Source of the DNA: Myxococcales bacterium | GTDB taxonomy: Bacteria > Myxococcota_A > Polyangia > Polyangiales > Houyiibacteriaceae | Length of the DNA stretch: 51,065 nt | Assembly: GCA_024640845.1 (NCBI GenBank) | Contig: JAHEEE010000022.1 | Location: 1 to 51,065, forward strand | Direction of reading: 5' to 3' | In this document: positions 35,736 through 43,278 of the stretch, one piece after another | Position numbering within the stretch: the stretch's first letter is position 1 | How the letters are laid out: every line of letters begins with the position of its first letter | Notes under the pieces: model-generated | Seen by the model: only the letters and a program-made list of their open reading frames with translations | The model's database searches: none | Told to the model about the DNA's origin: nothing | Made by a program: the position numbers and the translations under genes

Positions 35736-36337
35736 GTTTCTTTCGACGCGTTCCGTCGTTGGTTTTGGCGCTTCTGCTCGCCGCGTCTTGCAGTCCGGGA
35801 ATTTCCATGGCGCAGATTTCCGATCCACGGCTCGCGCGTTACGCCGGTGACTACAAGTATGTCGGCGGCGACGAAGACATCGCGGCCCTCGATCGAGCCA
35901 TCGATGAGGTGGTGGACCAAATGAACTTTTTCATCCGCGGTATCGCCCGTCGCCGACTGCGTGCGCCCAATCTTCCATCGAAGACGGTCGTCATCATCTT
36001 GGAGAACGAACAGATTCGAATCGAACGACCAGGCCAACCTACTGTGTCGGCGCCCGCTGACGGATCGTCTATCACTTGGCGCCACCCGACCGATGGCGAC
36101 GTTTTTCAAGTCAGACACGGCATCGACGACGAAGGAGCGCTCTACCAGCGCTTCGAGGGCGAGCAAAGCATTTCGCGCAATCGTTTCGTGCTCAGCCAAG
36201 ACGAGAAGCGACTGACGATTCATACGACCATCACGGCCGACCGGCTGCCGGCCCCGTTGCGCTTCAAGATGTCCTACGAGCGCCAGCCGCGCTCGATGCA
36301 TCCTTCCCACACGCATGGCGATCAGCTAGGAGAATGA
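35732..36337 (+). CDS. Secreted or lipoprotein-like protein in the GT8/GH13 cassette
   Basis: 201 residues, family not recognised. It begins in an ATGA overlap with the GH13 stop. The N-terminus is a signal peptide with LALLLAASCSPG, consistent with a lipobox, so it is exported while its neighbours look cytoplasmic. The mature part contains repeated beta-type segments (KTVVIILENEQIRIERPG, SITWRHPTDGDVFQVRHG, KRLTIHTTITADRLP) resembling a small lipocalin-like or DUF-type barrel, but no motif allows assignment. The 81-residue gene starts 3 bases on, overlapping at the stop. Confidence 0.72.
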   Translation: MSFFRRVPSLVLALLLAASCSPGISMAQISDPRLARYAGDYKYVGGDEDIAALDRAIDEVVDQMNFFIRGIARRRLRAPNLPSKTVVIILENEQIRIERPGQPTVSAPADGSSITWRHPTDGDVFQVRHGIDDEGALYQRFEGEQSISRNRFVLSQDEKRLTIHTTITADRLPAPLRFKMSYERQPRSMHPSHTHGDQLGE

Positions 36338-36339
36338 GC

Positions 36340-36585
36340 ATGACCAACAAGAATGAGCTCGAAGAACTGTACGCTTCGTTTGCGCGCATCTACGGGGACG
36401 GGAAACCGATTCGGGGTGCGTTCGAGCTGGTCGCCGCGATCCGCGCCGCGGGGTTGGAGCCGGATCAGGTGACCGAGGACTGGCTCAAAGCTCTCAATCG
36501 GGATTGGGTGTACGGCGAGTCGCTTCTGCCGTTCCAAGACCCTGCGGCAAATCGCCTCTATCAGCGCATTCTCATCGGTGGCTGA
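36340..36585 (+). CDS. Small helical protein ending the GT8/GH13 cassette
   Basis: 81 residues, family not recognised. ATG 36340 is preferred over ATG 36334 because AGGAG (36328-36332) then has a 7-base spacing; the earlier ATG overlaps the upstream stop. It is predicted mostly helical with no signal peptide, membrane span or cysteine: NELEELYASFARIYGDG, RGAFELVAAIRAAGL, then DQVTEDWLKALNRDWV. Its close spacing behind three coupled genes supports its being a real gene. It might be a regulatory or subunit protein for the cassette, but nothing in the sequence shows this. Confidence 0.6.
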   Translation: MTNKNELEELYASFARIYGDGKPIRGAFELVAAIRAAGLEPDQVTEDWLKALNRDWVYGESLLPFQDPAANRLYQRILIGG

Positions 36586-36662
36586 GTGGGGTGATCCCTG
36601 ATCCCACTGACATTTCCTGCACCACGGTCGTGCAGGAGCTCGACGTAGTCCATGATGAACGC

Positions 36663-37793
36663 TCATTCGATGAGCAAGAATCCACCTGGCACGAGGCTGG
36701 TTGCCAGCATGACCTCGTTGATGTCGCGGTGCTCAGCCCAGAGCCGGGTTTTTCGATTCCGGAGCTCGAGCCAGAATGATCGGATGCGCGCACCGAGATC
36801 GAGGTAGGGCGCCAGCGTTGGTACCGGCTCCTCGATCAGCTCGACTGCGGAAAGCCCGATGGCGAGGCCCAACTCTCGAAAAGCCAGTCGTCGAGACGCC
36901 GGCTGCCTGAGGTCCTCGTTGTACGAATAGATTCCAAGCCCACGCTCTGCCGCCTCGACCAACACCAACAGAAGACCTTTGTCCGGAAATGCCCCGATTC
37001 GCTGCAATTGAGCGATGCGGGAGGCATCCACCAAGAGACCGCCGAGTCCCAATGGATCTGCGGTAGCCCAGTTCCCGCCCGCGACCATCGCCGCGAAATC
37101 AGCCGTTTCGCGCGTCAGGCTCGGCTCGCTCGGGGTGCGCGCTCGAGCGCTCGCCGCGTCGAGCTCGGCACAGGTGATGAAACCATCGAGTGGGTCGTGG
37201 TGACCCATGGAGGGGACCAGCGTTCGCGTGAGGTCGGTGTTCATCTTCCAGACCATCCGACGTCTTCCATGTTCGACACGGACGAAAGCATCGTGTGCGA
37301 CCTTCGCAAGCTCGCGTGCCCAGGTACCGTACCGAGCTTCGCCCGTCCATCGATGGACCTGGTTCAGGGCATGCATCCACTTGGTCAAGTAGTGGAAGTA
37401 TTGGCCATCGCGGCGCCACTCCAGCTCTTCATCGAAGGGCTCAGAGACGCCTCGCTCAGGCAGTGGCTTGCCGATTCGCAGACCGCCTCGAGTTGGGTGG
37501 CCCGCACCGTCACTGAGCCCGCTGATCCACCCTGAGCGCTCATCGTCATCGCGGTAGGTCCCGAGGACGCAATGCACTTGGTCGACCAGCCGGGCCGCGA
37601 GCTCTGCGTAATGCTCCTCGCCCGCGATCCGCGCCAAGCCGAGAAAGTTGCACACCGCGAAAGCGTCCGTCCACAAGTAGCGGCGCGGCGGGGCATCCGA
37701 GGTGAGCCCGGTGCGCGCCGCAAAGTGCATCATGAGCCGACGCGCCTCCTCTGCTGCCCATGCGTCCCGTGATGAGGTTGGTGTCGTCGTCAT
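36663..37793 (-). CDS. Alpha/alpha-toroid-like protein of unknown function
   Basis: 376 residues from Met at 37793; an upstream in-frame start at 37862 is possible. No family is confidently recognised. The helical repeats YLWTDAFAVCNFLGLARIAG, QYFHYLTKWMHALNQVHRWTG, ARELAKVAHDAFV and RLAFRELGLAIGL resemble the alpha/alpha barrel of N-acylglucosamine 2-epimerases and family GH/PL toroid enzymes. The conserved-looking WTDAF, DGQYFHYLTKWMHAL and ITCAELDA motifs may line an active site. No signal peptide. It is convergent with the GT8/GH13 cassette (77 bases apart) and divergent from the chloride channel, and it could be a sugar-active enzyme. Confidence 0.6.
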   Translation of the reverse strand: MTTTPTSSRDAWAAEEARRLMMHFAARTGLTSDAPPRRYLWTDAFAVCNFLGLARIAGEEHYAELAARLVDQVHCVLGTYRDDDERSGWISGLSDGAGHPTRGGLRIGKPLPERGVSEPFDEELEWRRDGQYFHYLTKWMHALNQVHRWTGEARYGTWARELAKVAHDAFVRVEHGRRRMVWKMNTDLTRTLVPSMGHHDPLDGFITCAELDAASARARTPSEPSLTRETADFAAMVAGGNWATADPLGLGGLLVDASRIAQLQRIGAFPDKGLLLVLVEAAERGLGIYSYNEDLRQPASRRLAFRELGLAIGLSAVELIEEPVPTLAPYLDLGARIRSFWLELRNRKTRLWAEHRDINEVMLATSLVPGGFLLIE

Positions 37794-37973
37794 CTGCTCA
37801 TTCGTCGACGCAACAACCGGGCCAAACTCGGCGGGTGGCCGATCCGCGCGCCGTCGAGGCACTGAGCAAGGATCGGCGGCGCAAGCGATCTGGGCAACGG
37901 CGCGGCGTCGCGCATTTCCTGCGCGTGACGCGCCAATCTCGCACTCGCGATCACCATTGACTCGGACCGTCCC

Positions 37974-40079
37974 ATGTTAGACCGTGCGGTGGATGGCGGG
38001 TACCATCCAGGCGTGGTGGGCATGAGTCCGACCTCGGCTAGGATGCGCTCCCGCCTGCGCCGCTATTGGCACGGCGTACGAAGCCTCTTCGGCGCAGAGA
38101 ACGCGTACCCGTTGCTTCTGGCTTCCCTGGTTGGAGCTCTCGCCGGCTTCGGAGTGTATGGATTCCGCGCGTTGGTCGACATGATCACCTCCCTCTCCTT
38201 CGGAAGCGGATCGGTGGTCGAGGGTGCCGAGCTGCTCCCATGGCCGGTTCGATTGACCTTACCAGTCGTAGGGATCGTGATCGCCTGGAGCCTTTCTCGC
38301 GCTTTCATCCGAGCCGATGAAGATCACGGCGTTTCCGGGGTGATGGAGGCCGTCGCGTTGAAGGGAGGGAGAATCCCGGTTCGCGCCCTGGTCGTCAACA
38401 CGATCGCATCGTCGGTGACCATTGGCACGGGCGGCTCCGTAGGGCGCGAAGATCCGACGATCCAAATAGGCTCATCGATTGGCTCGATCGTGGGTCGTGT
38501 GTTTCGGCTCGACGAACATCACATGCGCGTCCTCGTCGCCTCTGGCGCGGCCGGGGGCCTCGGCGCGGCCTTCAACGCGCCGGTTGGCGGGGTCATCTTT
38601 GCAGTCGAGATCATCCTCGGCTCCGCCGCCATTCGAGCCTTCAGCCCGATCGTTGCATCCAGTGTCGTTGCCACGGCGATCACGCGATGGCTACTTGGCG
38701 ATACACCAGCTTTCAGCATCCCGGAGGTAGCGCTTCGGAGCGGAATCGATCTCGTCAACTATGCCGTTCTCGGCCTGATCGCTGGCCTGATGGGGGTTGC
38801 GCTCACCAGGTTTCTCTATGGCATGAAGGACCGACTAGCCGCCCTTCCTGGTCTCGCCACTCCGGTGGTGGGCGGACTCCTCGTCGGCCTGATAGGTCTC
38901 GTGACGCCGGAGATCTACGGGATCGGCTACGAAAGTATCGACGTCGTTCTGCGCCAGTCGACGCCGATGGGTGCTCTCGCTCTCTTGCTCGTCGCGAAGC
39001 TCCTCGCCACGAGCTTGACGCTCGGCGGAGGCGGGTCTGGTGGCGTGTTGGTTCCCTCGTTGTTCATCGGGGTCATGCTTGGAGGCCTCTGGGGCGACAT
39101 CGTCAATCAGGTAGAGCTCCTGCCAACGGGAACGCCAGCCGCATATGCCCTGGTGGGAATGGCGGCGGTTGCGTCTTCCGCGCTGCATGCACCGCTCACG
39201 GCCATTGTCGTGATTTTCGAGCTCACGGGGAACTACGGAGTCATCTTGCCGGTGATGCTCGGAACGATCGTGGCTTCGGTGGTGTCGATCAGCATCGAGC
39301 CCGAGTCCATCTACACGATGAGGCTTCTTCGCCGAGGGGTTCATCTTCGTGACCACTCGAAGGCATCCGCAATCCTGACGATGCCTGTGGCTGAGGTCAT
39401 GACGGATGCGACGCTGAAAGTCGGGCCGTCGGTGCCGTTTGGCGAAGTCGTGGATCGCCTGTTGGCCGCTGCGGGCAAACCACATTACGTCGTCGACGAC
39501 GAAGGACGCCTACTGGGCTCGATTCACCTCGGCAGAGTCAAGAGCCTCATCGGACGAGATTCCCCCCCAAAGGGGACAACCGCGGCTGATGCAATGGTTC
39601 GGGAAACGGAGTCAGTGCGGACGCACGACGACGTCGAGACCTGTCTCATACGATTCTCGAGCTCCGACCTGCCGGAGCTCCCGGTGGTCGACGGGCAGGG
39701 CAAGCTCGTGGGTGTGATCCGCCGCCGAGACATTCTCGAGCTCTACAATCGAAAGCTCCTCGATCCCAGCGAGTGGGGTGTGGTGTTCCTGCAACCTGAA
39801 GAGGGCACGGGAGCAAGGCGTCGGATCGAGCTTCCCGAAGGGTATTCCATGGATGTCATCGACGTGGCGCCGACCTTTGTCGGGCGCACCCTGCGGGATC
39901 TAGACCTTCACAATCGGTACGACGTTCTGGTACTCGGCATTCGGCGTGAGACCGAAGACGGCTCGATCCACGTGGTCGGGCCCGACGTGAATATGCCGCT
40001 TGCCCGCGGCGCAGAGCTGGTCGTCGAGGGACCCAAGGAACGTATCGCGGAGCTTCGCTCGTTGGTCTTCGCAGGCTAG
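37974..40079 (+). CDS. CLC chloride channel/transporter with CBS pair and RCK_C domain
   Basis: 701 residues from ATG 37974; Met at 38022 is the alternative start and gives 685. The CLC core has GSVGREDPTIQIG (usual GREGP here GREDP, gating-type Glu retained), GAAFNAPVGGVIFAVE and GGGGSGGVLVPSLFIG. After the last helices come two CBS domains (about 465-520 and 530-585: VAEVMTDATLKVG, LLGSIHLGRVKSLI, LPVVDGQGKLVGVIRRRDIL). The last 85 residues (about 615-700) are an RCK_C/TrkA_C fold (SMDVIDVAPTFVGRTLRDLDL, RGAELVVEGPKE). CBS plus RCK_C gives two cytoplasmic ligand-sensing modules on one transporter. The stop shares CTAG with the convergent acyltransferase. Confidence 0.92.
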   Translation: MLDRAVDGGYHPGVVGMSPTSARMRSRLRRYWHGVRSLFGAENAYPLLLASLVGALAGFGVYGFRALVDMITSLSFGSGSVVEGAELLPWPVRLTLPVVGIVIAWSLSRAFIRADEDHGVSGVMEAVALKGGRIPVRALVVNTIASSVTIGTGGSVGREDPTIQIGSSIGSIVGRVFRLDEHHMRVLVASGAAGGLGAAFNAPVGGVIFAVEIILGSAAIRAFSPIVASSVVATAITRWLLGDTPAFSIPEVALRSGIDLVNYAVLGLIAGLMGVALTRFLYGMKDRLAALPGLATPVVGGLLVGLIGLVTPEIYGIGYESIDVVLRQSTPMGALALLLVAKLLATSLTLGGGGSGGVLVPSLFIGVMLGGLWGDIVNQVELLPTGTPAAYALVGMAAVASSALHAPLTAIVVIFELTGNYGVILPVMLGTIVASVVSISIEPESIYTMRLLRRGVHLRDHSKASAILTMPVAEVMTDATLKVGPSVPFGEVVDRLLAAAGKPHYVVDDEGRLLGSIHLGRVKSLIGRDSPPKGTTAADAMVRETESVRTHDDVETCLIRFSSSDLPELPVVDGQGKLVGVIRRRDILELYNRKLLDPSEWGVVFLQPEEGTGARRRIELPEGYSMDVIDVAPTFVGRTLRDLDLHNRYDVLVLGIRRETEDGSIHVVGPDVNMPLARGAELVVEGPKERIAELRSLVFAG

Positions 40080-41107
40080 GCGCCACCGACGAAGTCGTCG
40101 ACCCGCTTCCAAAGCTCGAACAGCCAAAGCCTACGCGCGTCTCCCTCGGGGATCTCAGACGCGGGGATACGCCACATGCTGACCTGCACTTCCTTGCCGA
40201 CGACGGAACCGCTCAACAGATCGGTGACCTCTGCGAGGCCTTCGAGCCCTCGGTGCGCGACGACCAAGACGTCTGCATCGGGCGCCGCCTCGATCAAAGT
40301 GAGCGCGCCTCCGGGCTTGGGCGGGAGGCAGTGTTTGAACGACTCGGCCAGCGGTACGAGGTCGGGGTGGGTCTTCGCGAGCCGCTTGAGCGCGATCGCC
40401 TTCTTGCGCTCGGTGAAGCGGGTTCCCTCCGGATAGAGGAGCACGCCTTGGTCGCCGAGATCGAGCGCGAGGCTGCGGATGCCGGCGAGCTCTTCGGCTG
40501 GGCTTCCGCCGCGGTCGATGAAGTAGTTGGGCGATGCATGCCCGGCGACGTCGATACAGGGATCGACCAGGAGCTCACGCTTGAATACGTATCGGAGACG
40601 GAGCCCTTTCGTGTTCGAGATGAACGCAACGGGCAGAGCGGTGTCGATGATGCTCGCGTGACGAATGAACACCAAGACATGACCCGGGAGCACGTTCTCG
40701 TCGCCTTCGACCGAGGTCGTGAGGGATAGAAAGCGGCAGAGCCATCTGAAGAGGGAGCTGCCCCACCAGCATTCGAGCTTGAAGAAAAGCGTCTGCCGCC
40801 GCTGATCGTCACCCGGCGTGATCAGATAGATCACGGCTGCCAACGTGAGCCCGATCATCTCGATTCCAAGGAACGTCCAGAAGAACATCAGCAAGCGCAG
40901 AAGCACGAACTGGCTTCTGCGGAAGACCCCCGCGATGAGCGCCGCCGGGATCCACACTGGCGCGAGCACGGTGAGCAGCACCCACGTCAGGAAGTAGACC
41001 GAGATCGTCAGAAGGCGGCGCTTGGTCGGCGACGTGGTCGTAGAATGGGAGAACGCCAGAAGCTGTACGAAGCGAGAGCGACGACGAAGGTCCGTCGGCC
41101 GCACCAT
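40076..41107 (-). CDS. PlsC-type acyltransferase
   Basis: 343 residues from Met at 41107; a start at 41134 adds nine. Two to three N-terminal membrane helices (LLTISVYFLTWVLLTVLAPVW and IEMIGLTLAAVIYLI) precede a PlsC domain with the HX4D block IRHASIIDT, NYFIDRG, and the glycerolipid-acceptor motif LLYPEGTRFTE. It should transfer an acyl chain to a lysophospholipid such as lysophosphatidate, though the longer length and polytopic N-terminus resemble the LPLAT/AGPAT-like groups that modify other lipids. It converges on the CLC gene with a 4-base stop overlap. No partner acyl-ACP gene is nearby. Confidence 0.88.
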   Translation of the reverse strand: MVRPTDLRRRSRFVQLLAFSHSTTTSPTKRRLLTISVYFLTWVLLTVLAPVWIPAALIAGVFRRSQFVLLRLLMFFWTFLGIEMIGLTLAAVIYLITPGDDQRRQTLFFKLECWWGSSLFRWLCRFLSLTTSVEGDENVLPGHVLVFIRHASIIDTALPVAFISNTKGLRLRYVFKRELLVDPCIDVAGHASPNYFIDRGGSPAEELAGIRSLALDLGDQGVLLYPEGTRFTERKKAIALKRLAKTHPDLVPLAESFKHCLPPKPGGALTLIEAAPDADVLVVAHRGLEGLAEVTDLLSGSVVGKEVQVSMWRIPASEIPEGDARRLWLFELWKRVDDFVGGA

Positions 41108-41161
41108 GCTCGATTCTCGTCCCGCGCCAGCCATCCCTGGCGCGAATTTAGCACGGTATGT

Positions 41162-41902
41162 CTATGGAGAGGGGACGATCGAATTGAGCATCTCGTCGAA
41201 CGCCGCACGATTCTCCGTTACAGTCGCGTCCGGTCCGAGGAACTTCAGGTAGTAAGGGCCGCTCGGCGTCTCGATGATGGCTGCGATCAAGCGCTGATCG
41301 TCGACAGGCGCATTCGCCTGCCCTTGCATCGGCATGCTGCTGGCGTACCGACCTGCGACCTCGACGCGCGAGACCTTGTGGCCGTTGACCTCTAGCTCTT
41401 TTAGGTCCGTTTTGGTGACCGGAGCGCCGTTGGCCGTCGTGAACTGTCCGACCCAACGATCGATGTTGTCCTTTGGCGATCCCGCTCCCTGCGGGCCAAA
41501 GTAGAACACGACGAGCTCGGCCGGCCCTTTGGATCCCTCCGCGGTCATCTGTGCTTTGCGCATCGACGAGCTCGGGGGCGTGACCTTCCACGAGCCGGGC
41601 ACCTTCAGCGCGACCGCGCCGATGGAGAGCATCCCGTCGTCGCCGATGGTGGTGGCGGCTTGGCCGACCGGTGGGATACCAAGCCCGGCGTGGGGGTCTC
41701 CGTTCATCGAGCCCGGATCACCCATGCCCGCGTGCGGATTCGCAGCCCCGGGGTGTGCGCCCGTCGTTTCGGTCGTCCCCATCTTCGGAGCCGGGGCCCC
41801 CGATTGAGAGGCTTCGCCAGGCACCGGGCCCTTGCTTTGGCAACCCGCGACGAGCAGGAGGCCGAGAACGAGACAGGAAAGGTGGAGAAATCGATTCGTC
41901 AT
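41162..41902 (-). CDS. Lipoprotein with His/Met/Gly-rich linker and a beta domain
   Basis: 246 residues from ATG 41902. The signal ends LLLVAGCQS (lipobox). A low-complexity linker (about residues 40-90) is rich in Gly, His, Met, Pro and Asp, including ANPHAGMGDPGSM and GDPHAGLG, which could bind metal or simply be flexible. The globular C-terminal part (about 95-246) has strands such as ALKVPGSWKVTPPSSSMRKA and ELVVFYFGPQGAG. It resembles uncharacterised proteins seen in Planctomycetes and Myxococcota; no function is known. It is divergent from the PGAP1-like hydrolase with 54 bases between starts. Confidence 0.75.
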   Translation of the reverse strand: MTNRFLHLSCLVLGLLLVAGCQSKGPVPGEASQSGAPAPKMGTTETTGAHPGAANPHAGMGDPGSMNGDPHAGLGIPPVGQAATTIGDDGMLSIGAVALKVPGSWKVTPPSSSMRKAQMTAEGSKGPAELVVFYFGPQGAGSPKDNIDRWVGQFTTANGAPVTKTDLKELEVNGHKVSRVEVAGRYASSMPMQGQANAPVDDQRLIAAIIETPSGPYYLKFLGPDATVTENRAAFDEMLNSIVPSP

Positions 41903-41956
41903 TGCGCGTAGTGGAGCACTTTGCGCCGCGCCCATCAAGCGGCCCATACTCCGACC

Positions 41957-43252
41957 ATGAAGCGCATGCGGGGGTTCATTGATTTGGTCTTCGATCTCGT
42001 CGAGGAAACGACGAATCTCACCGAGCGAACCCACGACGCCGTGGTGGACCGCTCTGTCCGCCGATTTGCGCCCGTCGAGCCGGCCAAGAGCACAGCTGCG
42101 GTGGTGACGGGCGTTCAGAAGCTGGTCTCCTCGGTCACGTTCGAGTCGATTCGGGTGATCAACGGAGCCACCCGTATGGCCGTCAATGCAGCTGCCGACG
42201 TCGCCGAAGCTGGCCTCGACCACGCGATAGAGCCGGGCAGCGCCGACCTCGCCACCCCGCTTCAGTCCTCGGCGGTCGGCACGGCGAGCTGGTATCTCGA
42301 CTACGCGCAGGCCTCGATCAACGGGTTTTGGGGCGACCACCTCGCGCGCAAGAAGAGTCGCCTCGACCTCGGCATGACGCTCCGCCATCAGGGCCGGCAT
42401 CTTCCCGCGACGCGAGAGGCATTCGCAAACGCCTTCCCGAACCCCACGCCCAAGCTTTGTGTGTTCGTACACAGCCTCGCGTCTACCGAGTGGCTCTGGA
42501 GCCTGTCGTCCGAGACCCATTACGGCGACCCTGACGTGACGTTCGGCACGCGGCTCCGTGACGACCTCGGCTACACACCGATCTACCTTCGCTACAACAC
42601 CGGCCTCCACATCTCCGAGAACGGCAAGCGTCTCGCGAGAATGCTGAGCGAGGTGCTCGAGGCGTATCCGGTCCCTGTCGAGGAGATCACCCTGGTCGGA
42701 CACAGCATGGGAGGTCTCGTGGCGCGAAGCGCGGCGCACTATGCTCGCGAGCACAACGAGCCTTGGGCAGAGCGCCTGCGCCACGTCGTGTGTATCGGCT
42801 CGCCCCACCTCGGGGCGCCGCTCGAGAAAGCCGTCAACCTGCTCACCCACCTGCTGAAGCGTGTCGACGCCGCGGGCGCCCACGTACCCGCGGCGCTGCT
42901 CGACGGACGAAGCGCTGGCGTCAAGGACCTTCGCTACGGCTACACCGTCGATGAAGAGTGGGCCGGCAGGGATCCCGACGAGGTGTTCGCCGACGCCCGC
43001 CGCAACATCCCACTGGTCGATGGCGTGGGGTACTACTTCCTGGCCGCGACGATCTCGCGTGATCCGGAGCATCCGCTCGGCGAGCTCCTCGGTGATTTGA
43101 TGGTTCGGCTCCCGAGCGCGATCGGGGAGCATCCCGAGCCCGCCCGCCGGATTCATTTTTCGGGCGGAGCCGTCTTCCCAGGCATGAATCACATCCACAT
43201 CGCCAATCATCCGGACGTCTACGACGCATTGCGCGACTTGTTGGCGGCCTAG
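41957..43252 (+). CDS. PGAP1-like alpha/beta hydrolase
   Basis: 431 residues from ATG 41957. Residues 1-about 165 are an amphipathic helical region (LVFDLVEETTNLTERTHDAV, ESIRVINGATRMAVNAAADV) of the sort found at polyhydroxyalkanoate or lipid surfaces. The hydrolase core starts near LCVFVHSLASTEWLW, with nucleophile elbow VGHSMGGLVARS, SPHLGAPLEKAV following, and MNHIHIANHP near the C-terminus supplying the histidine. The GHSMGGLVAR and SPHLGAPLE pair is that of PGAP1/lipase-like esterases acting on hydrophobic esters. No signal peptide is seen. The acyl-CoA dehydrogenase gene is 26 bases downstream, so a common lipid role is plausible. Confidence 0.85.
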   Translation: MKRMRGFIDLVFDLVEETTNLTERTHDAVVDRSVRRFAPVEPAKSTAAVVTGVQKLVSSVTFESIRVINGATRMAVNAAADVAEAGLDHAIEPGSADLATPLQSSAVGTASWYLDYAQASINGFWGDHLARKKSRLDLGMTLRHQGRHLPATREAFANAFPNPTPKLCVFVHSLASTEWLWSLSSETHYGDPDVTFGTRLRDDLGYTPIYLRYNTGLHISENGKRLARMLSEVLEAYPVPVEEITLVGHSMGGLVARSAAHYAREHNEPWAERLRHVVCIGSPHLGAPLEKAVNLLTHLLKRVDAAGAHVPAALLDGRSAGVKDLRYGYTVDEEWAGRDPDEVFADARRNIPLVDGVGYYFLAATISRDPEHPLGELLGDLMVRLPSAIGEHPEPARRIHFSGGAVFPGMNHIHIANHPDVYDALRDLLAA

Positions 43253-43278
43253 CCGGGTCGATGCAAAGCTGAGGCTCC

